5,949 nt of DNA from Candidatus Brocadiia bacterium (lineage in GTDB: Bacteria > Planctomycetota > MHYJ01 > JACQXL01), in NCBI GenBank assembly GCA_020062035.1, contig JAGUXD010000082.1:1-5949 (forward strand), in the 5' to 3' direction. The notes below the pieces were generated by a model that did no database searches, was not told where the DNA came from, and worked only from the letters and a program-made list of their open reading frames with translations. The translations under genes were made by a program, and so were the position numbers. Below are positions 1 to 5,908 of this stretch, piece by piece (the stretch's first letter is position 1; each line of letters opens with the position of its first letter).

Positions 1-627
1 ATTACACAATATCTGGTAATATTCTGCTTCAGATAGGTTTTTACTTCTGGGATAGACATTTATAAAGTTCTGGTATTCCAGAAGTGCTTCGTCGTAATAT
101 TTAGATTGGAATAAATGATGTGCTAATTTAAGATGGTATTGTTCCGAAGGTTCGGCGTAAGGGTAATTTTTGAGGGTTTCCCTGATAATTTTGAGACCAT
201 AATCGTATGAGGGGATGATATATAAGCCCCAGAGACTTCGTTTAGCCCCCTGAAGAAACTTATAACCAATTTCAAACTGCCGGCCGATTATTTCGTTAAG
301 CCGTGAGGTTTTAGAATAATCCTGTAAGACCTTTTGGTATTGTTTATAACCGGGGTTGTAATATCCCTGAAAGAAATAGTTTTCTGCGATGAGAAAGAGG
401 ATTTTTTCCAATTGCGAACTATTCTTAGTCAGTTTCTTTGCTTCTTTAAGAAGCCCCAGAGACCTTCCATATTGTTTATTAGAGAATGCATTTTCTGCCT
501 CTTGGTATTTTTCTTCGGCTTGAGCCGAGACAGGATATTCTTCGGGTTTATCTTTTATAATACCCTTGCTGGCACAACCGATAAAGAATAACACTCCCAG
601 AATTGTAATCAAAACTAATCGTTGCAT
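1..627 (-). CDS. TPR-containing BamD-like outer-membrane lipoprotein, C-terminus beyond the window
   Basis: The first 209 residues are visible and the reading frame is still open at the window edge. The protein starts MQRLVLITILGVLFFIGCAS: a charged start, a hydrophobic stretch, then a lipobox-like F-I-G-C with Cys18 as the likely lipidated residue (Phe at -3 is slightly atypical). The mature part is helical with TPR-like units at about residues 35-68 (AEEKYQEAENAFSNKQYGRSL), 72-105 and 160-200 (YYDEALLEYQNFINVYPRS). The spacing of A/Y/P residues, and the phrase 'NFINVYPRS' ending a repeat, resemble BamD/YfiO proteins, which help BamA insert beta-barrel proteins into the outer membrane. The start ATG lies 13 bases inside the end of recO, with only a weak GTGGGA upstream, so it probably depends on translation of recO. 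It could instead be another TPR lipoprotein; the TPR lipoprotein call is firm, the BamD role is an inference. Confidence 0.8.
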   Translation of the reverse strand, partial: MQRLVLITILGVLFFIGCASKGIIKDKPEEYPVSAQAEEKYQEAENAFSNKQYGRSLGLLKEAKKLTKNSSQLEKILFLIAENYFFQGYYNPGYKQYQKVLQDYSKTSRLNEIIGRQFEIGYKFLQGAKRSLWGLYIIPSYDYGLKIIRETLKNYPYAEPSEQYHLKLAHHLFQSKYYDEALLEYQNFINVYPRSKNLSEAEYYQILCN

Positions 628-1436
628 TTTACTATCCCACTGGGACTATTAAGTTCGTTTCCTGTAATATAGATGATATATTTATTTATAAAGTTTCGCA
701 ATTCTGATCGCATTGTTTTACTAATTTTTAGACGGTCTATATTCGGTGAAAAAACCCTATCTGAACGAGATAATAGAGACATCAGTTTCATTACACCTGG
801 CGATACTTCAATAGAACCCAGTTCATCTTGATGGGTTGGGTCGCAACTTCTACATATGATATAGCCGTCCCGAAAACTGAATTTAATCCTTTCATTTCCT
901 ACTTCCTTGGTGGGTCTGACCCACCTCGCCTGGTGGTCTGCCTGAGGAAACGATTTAGCACAGACACCGCAGGCAAAGGTATTGGGCATAAATCCGAGTT
1001 CTTTCAATGCCTGCGCCTCAAAGGAAAAGATATATATCTCCGCGAGCGGGATAGAAGCTCGCGAAATCAGCCGTATCGTTTCTAATGCTAAATTAAATAA
1101 CGGCTGATTAGGTTCGTTAAAATCAGTGAGTTCATTCAGGAACTCTATTATATAAAATATTTGCGTTAATTTAGATAAATCAGAGCGTAAAGATAGAAAA
1201 TTATCTTTTATTGTAATCTCTGTCAAGAGATTTATACTTTGTAATCGTTCAAGGAAAATAATTTCACTATAACTAAAAAGGTCAGCCGGAGAAAGAGAGC
1301 GGTGCTTGGGTCGTTTGATACCACGAGCCAGAAGTATAATCTTGCCGAAATCTTGGGTATAAAAAGTAAGGATTTGACTGCTTTCGCGGTAGTCCTTCTG
1401 GTTTATTGTAATTGCCTGGGTCTTGCGAAAACTCAT
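615..1436 (-). CDS. recO: DNA repair protein RecO
   Basis: RecO acts in the RecF pathway: it binds SSB-coated single-stranded DNA, works with RecR to load RecA, and anneals complementary strands. The protein is 273 residues from the chosen start, within the normal range of about 240-280. The N-terminus (MSFRKTQAITINQKDYRESS) followed by ILTFYTQDFGKIILLARGIKRPKHR is the typical RecO OB-fold opening. A helical middle region follows, then a zinc-binding site made of two CxxC pairs (Cys156/159 in ACGVC and Cys195/198 in CRSC). The start at 1436 makes an ATGA overlap with the stop of the upstream protease gene, has a GGA seven bases upstream, and matches where RecO proteins usually begin. An in-frame ATG at 1448 would add MENE but has no visible ribosome-binding site. 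The gene also overlaps the next gene by 13 bases, so it sits in the middle of a coupled operon. Confidence 0.93.
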   Translation of the reverse strand: MSFRKTQAITINQKDYRESSQILTFYTQDFGKIILLARGIKRPKHRSLSPADLFSYSEIIFLERLQSINLLTEITIKDNFLSLRSDLSKLTQIFYIIEFLNELTDFNEPNQPLFNLALETIRLISRASIPLAEIYIFSFEAQALKELGFMPNTFACGVCAKSFPQADHQARWVRPTKEVGNERIKFSFRDGYIICRSCDPTHQDELGSIEVSPGVMKLMSLLSRSDRVFSPNIDRLKISKTMRSELRNFINKYIIYITGNELNSPSGIVKCND

Positions 1437-4021
1437 TTCGTTTTCCATTCTAAAACCGCAGAAATGCGATTAGATATTTCATCTAAATGGCTTAATGTAT
1501 AAATATCAAGTTTATCTCTTTCATCAGAGCCAAGGGTCTTTTTTATATTATTCTGGATAATGACAAGGTCATTACGAGAAAGGGCAGTCACATCAGAAGG
1601 AATCCCTGAAGCAGGGTTATTTACAAACCCGATAAGCCGTTCAGTGAACTCCCGTTGTAGATTTCTCATGAAAGAATTGATATTAGCGGACGCTGATAGT
1701 TCCTTCCAGATTGCTTCCCTTAATGTCTTAAACAATTCAGCCAATCCAAAGACATTATCCGATTTTTCTACTCGCAGAGCGAAATCATTAAGCCGAGTTA
1801 AAACAAGCGGATGATAAAGATAATCTAATACCGCTTTCTGGATACCTAATATGCGGTTGTGAATCTGGATATCAGTGCTTGCGGCACGGCCCACACCGCC
1901 TGTAAAATCAGGCATCATATCAGGTGCGAGTTTGTTTAGGACCCTTAAGGGCACAAGCGTCGTCTTAGAAATATTAAAGATATTATTAATAATAAAGTTC
2001 AGAATCTCTTTCTGTCTTGTCGGCTCTACTGGTTTAAGCGGAGATGTTTCGGTTGTTCCGATATGATGGCGGTGATGATAAATACCGCCGATATATCTGA
2101 CAAGAAGAGAGGCAATTCTTGAATATTCGCCTAATCCCCGTCCGAAGACCATTCGCATTTTATAGTATCTCTCGCCGGGCTTGGTAAATTTTTCCTCTAA
2201 CTTACCCCAGACTTCCTGAACAAGCGATAAACGAACTTTAGCAAATTCCAGAATATCATCACCCAAATCATATTGTGAACAAGTCGGGTCTATACCACGA
2301 GGCGAATTGCCAAAAGTATCCTCATCTGTCCCATAAACAAGTTGGGGCTCAATACTTTTAGAACCAATCTCTTTCAGAAAAGTTAGTTCTTCCTGCGGTG
2401 TCTTGGCACCTGTAGGTTTGTAACCGTATTCAATTGCCCAGTAATCATACGGACCTAAAGAGGTCTGCCAGTATTCACCTTGCTCATTTAGATTAAGAGA
2501 GAGATTAACCGGGTTGTAATCCATCACAGAGCCGATTAGCCCTTGTTCAGCAGTTAGTTTTTTATTATGGAGTTGATAGAGATTTCTGATAGTGCTTGCC
2601 TTAAAATTATGCCTTAAGCCGAGTGTGTGTCCAACCTCGTGAACAGTTAGTTCTACTAAATAATCCTCTACGAATTTCTTTACCTCATCTTCTTTGCCAT
2701 CTAAAAACCCGCGGGCGTGGAGGATTTCCCAGCCGAAAGCGGCCTGTTGCATCAACCCCTGTGCGTAATCGCAGTATTTGTGGTTTAGTTCGTCAGAGAC
2801 ATTTCTAACGGGATTTACGAATTCTTCAAACTCCGTAAATCTGAACCTGAGCATATCTGCGCTGATGCGGATATCAGCGTTATAAAGTTCGCCTGTAAAA
2901 GGGTCAGCACTTGATGGACCTACAGCATAGCCGGCACCTGGGTTTATCATCCAGCGAATCGTGTTGTATCTAACATCTGCTGGGTCCCAGTCCGCATCAT
3001 CCGGCTGTTGATAAACCACGATAGCGTCCTTAAAGCCGATTTTCTCAAATGCCCTGTTCCATAACAAAACGCCGTTCTTGATGGCTTCTCTATATTCTAC
3101 GGGAATCGTCTTTTCTAACCAGAACACAATCGGCTTTTTAGGTGGTGATAATTCTGACTGAGGGTCTTGTTTTTCTACATTCCATCTCTGGATGTAGCGA
3201 ACATATGGAGTTTCCGGTTCAACAGAAGAATAATCCTGGAACATCGTAATAAAATATCCGACTCTGTCATCGGCTAATCGCGGAACATAATCACTCTCAG
3301 GCAATCTACAGAGCGAGTAATAATAGCGAAGGATGATGCTCCTTGCATCCGGCGAAGTATGAGAAGACACCGGTTTCTTACTGTGAAAGTGCAAACTTAC
3401 TTCTATATCAGTATTATCAGGAAAGGATTTTAAGATACTGAAAAAACTATTGTCTTTATCAAGCGAGAAATCTGCTTTGGTTCGTTCATTAAGCCCGTGT
3501 GCGATATTTTCTCTGTCAATGAGGAATAACTCTTGTAGAGAAACAAGAAGTGCATTCGTTTTGGGGTGTAGTTTTGAGATAATGGGTGCTGATGCAACAA
3601 TAGAATCACTAATACCTTTTTCCAGAGCCCTGAAAGACGGCTTGTCTTTATCCGCCCTGAAAAGGACATTCTTATGAACAAACTGAATTCTCTTCTTTAT
3701 CTTCCTGAATAAAAAAGGGAAATTATCACCGAGCGCAACAGAGTCAAAGAAACTGCTGTCACCACTCTCACGGGTTATCGTGCATAAGAATATCTTATTC
3801 AATCTATCCGGCAGGAGTTCTAAATATGTTGTGCCGTCTTTCTCGTTATGGTAAATGGTGAATAAACCGGGAATTACTTTGCAGTCCTTTATAACCTCTG
3901 CAAAGTCCTTTTCTGTCTCTTTATCTTTCTTATTCTTCTCATTATCAGAAACAGGAGGCATTGATTGACAAGCGAATAAAATAATAAGCAACACAAAAAC
4001 TAATAAATATTGGATTTTCAT
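1433..4021 (-). CDS. Zinc-dependent metalloprotease lipoprotein (DUF5117/DUF5118/DUF4953 type)
   Basis: This 862-residue protein is a predicted envelope-anchored peptidase of the metzincin type. Its N-terminus (MKIQYLLVFVLLIILFAC) is a lipoprotein signal with lipobox L-F-A-C and Cys18 as the lipid site, followed by a charged, low-complexity linker to about residue 38. Residues 40-220 resemble the beta-rich DUF5118/DUF5117 region found ahead of the catalytic part in this family. The catalytic zinc motif HEVGHTLGLRH is at 461-471 (His461, Glu462, His465, His471), followed by a Met-turn SVMDY at 498-502; DPFTGELYNADIRIS at 373-387 is another family-like stretch. The C-terminal part (GGIYHHRHHIG and following helices) also fits the family. 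The frame stays open upstream to 4159, but that extension runs through rplT on the other strand, whereas the ATG at 4021 begins a good signal peptide. No Shine-Dalgarno is visible, which fits a nearly leaderless mRNA. Substrate unknown; the active site looks intact. Confidence 0.92.
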   Translation of the reverse strand: MKIQYLLVFVLLIILFACQSMPPVSDNEKNKKDKETEKDFAEVIKDCKVIPGLFTIYHNEKDGTTYLELLPDRLNKIFLCTITRESGDSSFFDSVALGDNFPFLFRKIKKRIQFVHKNVLFRADKDKPSFRALEKGISDSIVASAPIISKLHPKTNALLVSLQELFLIDRENIAHGLNERTKADFSLDKDNSFFSILKSFPDNTDIEVSLHFHSKKPVSSHTSPDARSIILRYYYSLCRLPESDYVPRLADDRVGYFITMFQDYSSVEPETPYVRYIQRWNVEKQDPQSELSPPKKPIVFWLEKTIPVEYREAIKNGVLLWNRAFEKIGFKDAIVVYQQPDDADWDPADVRYNTIRWMINPGAGYAVGPSSADPFTGELYNADIRISADMLRFRFTEFEEFVNPVRNVSDELNHKYCDYAQGLMQQAAFGWEILHARGFLDGKEDEVKKFVEDYLVELTVHEVGHTLGLRHNFKASTIRNLYQLHNKKLTAEQGLIGSVMDYNPVNLSLNLNEQGEYWQTSLGPYDYWAIEYGYKPTGAKTPQEELTFLKEIGSKSIEPQLVYGTDEDTFGNSPRGIDPTCSQYDLGDDILEFAKVRLSLVQEVWGKLEEKFTKPGERYYKMRMVFGRGLGEYSRIASLLVRYIGGIYHHRHHIGTTETSPLKPVEPTRQKEILNFIINNIFNISKTTLVPLRVLNKLAPDMMPDFTGGVGRAASTDIQIHNRILGIQKAVLDYLYHPLVLTRLNDFALRVEKSDNVFGLAELFKTLREAIWKELSASANINSFMRNLQREFTERLIGFVNNPASGIPSDVTALSRNDLVIIQNNIKKTLGSDERDKLDIYTLSHLDEISNRISAVLEWKTK

Positions 4022-4039
4022 AAGATGAAATTGTATAAT
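4010..4039 (+). promoter_or_regulatory. Possible sigma-70-type promoter for rplT-pheS
   Basis: A perfect TATAAT at 4034-4039 follows a weak -35 (TTGGAT, 4010-4015) with an 18-base spacer. A transcript would start near 4046 and carry a leader of about 30 bases. The -10 box occupies the same bases as the possible -10 of the opposing operon, so the two promoters could compete for RNA polymerase. The -35 lies inside the first codons of the protease gene. Confidence 0.42.
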
Positions 4040-4057
4040 TGCAGATAATAAAATCAA
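4030..4057 (-). promoter_or_regulatory. Possible sigma-70-type promoter for the protease-recO-lipoprotein operon
   Basis: On the minus strand TTGATT (4057-4052) and TACAAT (4035-4030) are separated by 16 bases and match the -35 and -10 consensus at 4 and 5 of 6 positions. The -10 box ends only 8 bases before the protease ATG, so a transcript from here would have almost no leader. That agrees with the lack of a ribosome-binding site before that gene. The region is AT-rich, so chance matches are possible. Confidence 0.35.
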
Positions 4058-4063
4058 GAAAAG

Positions 4064-4069
4064 AAAGGA
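4064..4069 (+). promoter_or_regulatory. Ribosome-binding site of rplT
   Basis: AAAGGA sits 6 bases before the rplT ATG, a normal Shine-Dalgarno position. It is the clearest ribosome-binding site in the coding part of the window and supports the start at 4076. Confidence 0.75.
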
Positions 4070-4075
4070 TAAAAT

Positions 4076-4426
4076 ATGCGAGTTAAAACAGCGGTTGCCA
4101 GACATAAAAGGATAAAGAAGATAATGAAATTGGCAAAGGGCTATGACCAGGGAAGGCATCGACTTTATCGCACTGCCAAAGAAACTGTAATTAAATCAAG
4201 AGTGGATAGATATTTTGGACTGAAAAGGAAGAAACGTGATTTCAGACGGCTCTGGATTACCAGATTGAGCGCCGCGGTCAGAGCAAAAGGTCTTTCTTAT
4301 AGCAGGTTTATTCAGGGCTTAAAGCGGGCAAAAGTGGAAATAAATAGAAAACTACTTTCTAATATGGCGATTTATGACTCCAATGCCTTTGATAAAATAG
4401 TTGCTCTTGCGGTTCAGCATAATTAA
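4076..4426 (+). CDS. rplT: 50S ribosomal protein L20
   Basis: L20 binds 23S rRNA early in assembly of the large ribosomal subunit. The 116-residue product is the usual length and is very basic. Recognisable family blocks are the N-terminal RVKTAVARHKRIKKIMKLAKG, then RLYRTAKETV, then the highly conserved KRKKRDFRRLWITRLSAA (about residues 50-67), and GLSYSRFIQGLKRA (73-86). The usual order is infC-rpmI-rplT, with L20 controlling its own operon through a structured leader. Here rplT is the first gene after a 54-base divergent gap, so infC and rpmI are not adjacent and the short leader leaves little room for the classical control site. pheS follows after 22 bases, a common arrangement, and is probably cotranscribed. 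Confidence 0.98.
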   Translation: MRVKTAVARHKRIKKIMKLAKGYDQGRHRLYRTAKETVIKSRVDRYFGLKRKKRDFRRLWITRLSAAVRAKGLSYSRFIQGLKRAKVEINRKLLSNMAIYDSNAFDKIVALAVQHN

Positions 4427-4448
4427 AACCACAGATTACATTGATTAT

Positions 4449-5498
4449 ATGTTAGAATCAGAATTAAATCAACTTAAAGAAGAGACGCTTAAAGAGGTCT
4501 CTCAAATAGGCACGATAGATTCTTTAAGACAATTTGAGCATAAATACTTATCGCGTTCAGGACTGATTCGGCAATTTATCCAGAATCTTTCTACAGTAGA
4601 GCCGTCAGAACGTCCTAAAATAGGACGACTGATTAATCAAATAAAGACCGTAATTAGTGAGGCATATGAAGAACAATTAAAGACTCTCAGACGAACTTTG
4701 CCTGCTCAAGAAGAGCAGACCTTCTTTGATACGACAATGCCTGGCAAGAAACCCGCTCGTGGACATTATCATCCAGTTTATCAGGTCTTTTTTCAGATAT
4801 GTGATATATTCAAACGACTCGGCTTTGATATTGCTTACGGGCCTGAGATAGAAACACCGTACTATAATTTTGAGGCGCTTAATGTTCCGTCTGACCATCC
4901 TTCTCGCGATGCTTTTGATACATTTTATTTAGCCGACACGAACCATAGCCAACTTCTTCGCAGTCATACCTCACCAGTTCAGATACGGACAATGCAGCGT
5001 CTAAAACCACCACTGAGAATTATTGCACCGGGTAAGGTCTTCAGACCAGACACTGCGTCGGCTTCTCGTTTCCCGATGTTTCATCAGGTAGAAGGGCTAA
5101 TGGTAGATACAAATGTATCTTTTTCTCATCTTAAAGGAGTGCTTGATATATTCTGTAAAGAGATGTTTGGCAAAGAAACCAAAACCCGCTTTAGACCATC
5201 ATTCTTTCCTTTTACAGAACCGAGTGCTGAAGTTGATATATCATGTGTAATATGTCATGGGCAGGGGAGATTAAATTCAGGCGACACTTGTTCCGTGTGC
5301 CGGGGGGATGGTTGGTTAGAGATTCTCGGTAGCGGGATGGTTCATCCTGAAGTATTTCGCTATGTAAAATACAACCACGAGAAATATACTGGTTTTGCCT
5401 TTGGTATGGGCGTTGAGCGAATCTCTATGCTAAAATATGGAATAAACGACATACGGCTTTTTACTGAAAATCACCTGATGTTCTTGGAACAATTTTAA
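4449..5498 (+). CDS. pheS: Phenylalanine--tRNA ligase alpha subunit
   Basis: PheS is the catalytic chain of the cytoplasmic (alpha-beta)2 enzyme that charges tRNA-Phe with phenylalanine using ATP. The 349-residue product has the N-terminal coiled coil that contacts tRNA (about 1-85), then the class II core: HPVYQVFFQICDIFKRLGF (108-126), the substrate-site LRSHTSPVQ (170-178), motif 2 around FRPDTASASRFPMFHQVEG (198-216), RPSFFPFTEPSAEVD of the phenylalanine pocket (249-263), and motif 3 with GMGVER (319-324). Cys266/269 and Cys281/284 form two CxxC pairs, a possible zinc knuckle of a kind known in some bacterial PheS. An upstream in-frame TTG at 4401 would overlap rplT and add residues unlike PheS, so the ATG at 4449 is preferred, although neither has a clear ribosome-binding site. 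The partner gene pheT does not follow within the remaining 451 bases. Confidence 0.98.
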   Translation: MLESELNQLKEETLKEVSQIGTIDSLRQFEHKYLSRSGLIRQFIQNLSTVEPSERPKIGRLINQIKTVISEAYEEQLKTLRRTLPAQEEQTFFDTTMPGKKPARGHYHPVYQVFFQICDIFKRLGFDIAYGPEIETPYYNFEALNVPSDHPSRDAFDTFYLADTNHSQLLRSHTSPVQIRTMQRLKPPLRIIAPGKVFRPDTASASRFPMFHQVEGLMVDTNVSFSHLKGVLDIFCKEMFGKETKTRFRPSFFPFTEPSAEVDISCVICHGQGRLNSGDTCSVCRGDGWLEILGSGMVHPEVFRYVKYNHEKYTGFAFGMGVERISMLKYGINDIRLFTENHLMFLEQF

Positions 5499-5564
5499 GG
5501 AAGCGTCATCTCCCGCTCAAGCAGAAACAGATTGCTACGGAAAGAAATATTTGTAATATTCTGT

Positions 5565-5590
5565 AACCTCTGTGAGGTTTAGTCGTCTTA
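5565..5590 (+). terminator. Weak candidate terminator downstream of pheS
   Basis: AACCTC and GAGGTT (5565-5570 and 5574-5579) form a 6-bp stem with a 3-base loop, followed by a partly T-rich tail (TTTAGTCGTCTT). It lies about 70 bases after the pheS stop. The stem is short and the T-run interrupted, so it would be an inefficient intrinsic terminator at best. Confidence 0.2.
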
Positions 5591-5625
5591 TTTAACAGAA
5601 GAAAATAATATTACACCAATCACAA

Positions 5626-5641
5626 CTTTTCTTAAGAAAAG
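5626..5641. repeat. Perfect 16-base palindrome CTTTTCTTAAGAAAAG
   Basis: The two 8-base halves are exact reverse complements with no spacer. Such a site could bind a dimeric regulator, or it may be a chance product of AT-rich DNA. Its right half merges into the Shine-Dalgarno-like AAAAGGAG. It lies 56 bases upstream of the -24 element of the first sigma-54-like promoter; activator sites for sigma-54 are usually about 80-150 bases upstream. Confidence 0.5.
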
Positions 5642-5694
5642 GAGTTTATATTATTGGGTCTTCCGGTATTTTAGTGGGTAACTACTGTCCGGTT

Positions 5695-5711
5695 TTGGCA
5701 CGGTATTTGCT
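5695..5711 (+). promoter_or_regulatory. Sigma-54 (RpoN) -24/-12 promoter, rightward
   Basis: TTGGCACGGTATTTGCT matches the sigma-54 consensus YTGGCACGRNNNTTGCW at every defined position. The GG (5697-5698) and GC (5709-5710) are separated by exactly 10 bases, and transcription would begin near 5722. Such promoters need an ATP-dependent enhancer-binding activator. A strong Shine-Dalgarno (AAAGGAGGG) follows at 5737, but no start codon or gene follows it. Confidence 0.7.
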
Positions 5712-5736
5712 CTAACTACCTTATTTACAAGAAGAT

Positions 5737-5745
5737 AAAGGAGGG
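5737..5745 (+). promoter_or_regulatory. Strong Shine-Dalgarno-like site without a start codon
   Basis: AAAGGAGGG is nearly the full complement of the 16S rRNA 3' end and lies about 15 bases after the predicted sigma-54 transcription start. At the expected start position the sequence reads ACATAAAAC: an ATA (5753-5755) where ATG would be expected. The frame that follows runs straight through the GC-rich hairpin and does not read like a protein. This may be the surviving leader of a lost gene. Confidence 0.4.
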
Positions 5746-5779
5746 CGAAAACATAAAACTACCCAACCCAGACTATTTC

Positions 5780-5820
5780 CCTTTCCCGCCCCCTCAAAAT
5801 AGGGTGGGGGGCGGGAAAGG
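5780..5820. repeat. GC-rich intergenic hairpin (14-bp stem, 13-base loop)
   Basis: CCTTTCCCGCCCCC pairs perfectly with GGGGGCGGGAAAGG around the loop at 5794-5806. One bulged C (5779) would allow three further A-T pairs. The stem is far more GC-rich than the surrounding DNA. There is no T-run after it on either strand, so it is not a standard intrinsic terminator, although it could slow or block converging transcription. It may be a REP-like repeat. Confidence 0.7.
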
Positions 5821-5891
5821 AAAGAGAGGCGATTGTTTTATCTTATTGCATAGACTTGTGTTAAGCCGTTTTCGCCCTCCGTTCTGTCTAT

Positions 5892-5908
5892 TGCAAATAC
5901 CGTGCCAA
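5892..5908 (-). promoter_or_regulatory. Sigma-54 (RpoN) -24/-12 promoter, leftward
   Basis: On the minus strand TTGGCACGGTATTTGCA is a second full match to the sigma-54 consensus, with the same 10-base spacing between GG (5906-5905) and GC (5894-5893). Transcription would begin near 5881, directly next to the GGAGGGCGAAAAC box. It faces the rightward promoter about 180 bases away. The same bases also lie in an open frame entering from the right edge, so a coding origin for this copy is not excluded. Confidence 0.6.

Larger units (their letters stand above)
5499..5690. other. Intergenic stretch after pheS with no gene found
   Basis: No open frame of useful length with a start and ribosome-binding site is visible on either strand, and nothing resembles the start of pheT. 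The stretch is AT-rich and holds a short hairpin at 5565-5579, a 16-base palindrome at 5626-5641, and a Shine-Dalgarno-like AAAAGGAG at 5637-5644. The TTG ten bases beyond it opens only six codons before a stop. Confidence 0.6.

Noticed and set aside
334..591. 85-codon plus-strand open frame
   Set aside because: It lies antisense to the lipoprotein gene, is rich in Phe and Cys in a way typical of antisense frames, and has no recognisable domain.
828..1502. Plus-strand open frames of 85 and 66 codons
   Set aside because: Both are antisense to recO, whose family motifs and zinc cysteines are clear.
3430..3681. Small overlapping frames on both strands inside the protease gene
   Set aside because: They are shadows of the protease coding sequence, with no ribosome-binding site or family resemblance.
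4022..4159. 46-residue N-terminal extension of the metalloprotease frame
   Set aside because: It runs through the start of rplT on the other strand, and the internal ATG at 4021 begins a proper lipoprotein signal peptide.
4401..4448. Upstream TTG start for pheS
   Set aside because: It would overlap the end of rplT, and the added residues do not resemble a PheS N-terminus.
5740..5880. CRISPR array or structured housekeeping RNA
   Set aside because: The repeats are inverted, not direct, with no regular spacers, and no signature of RNase P RNA, tmRNA, SRP RNA or a tRNA was recognised.
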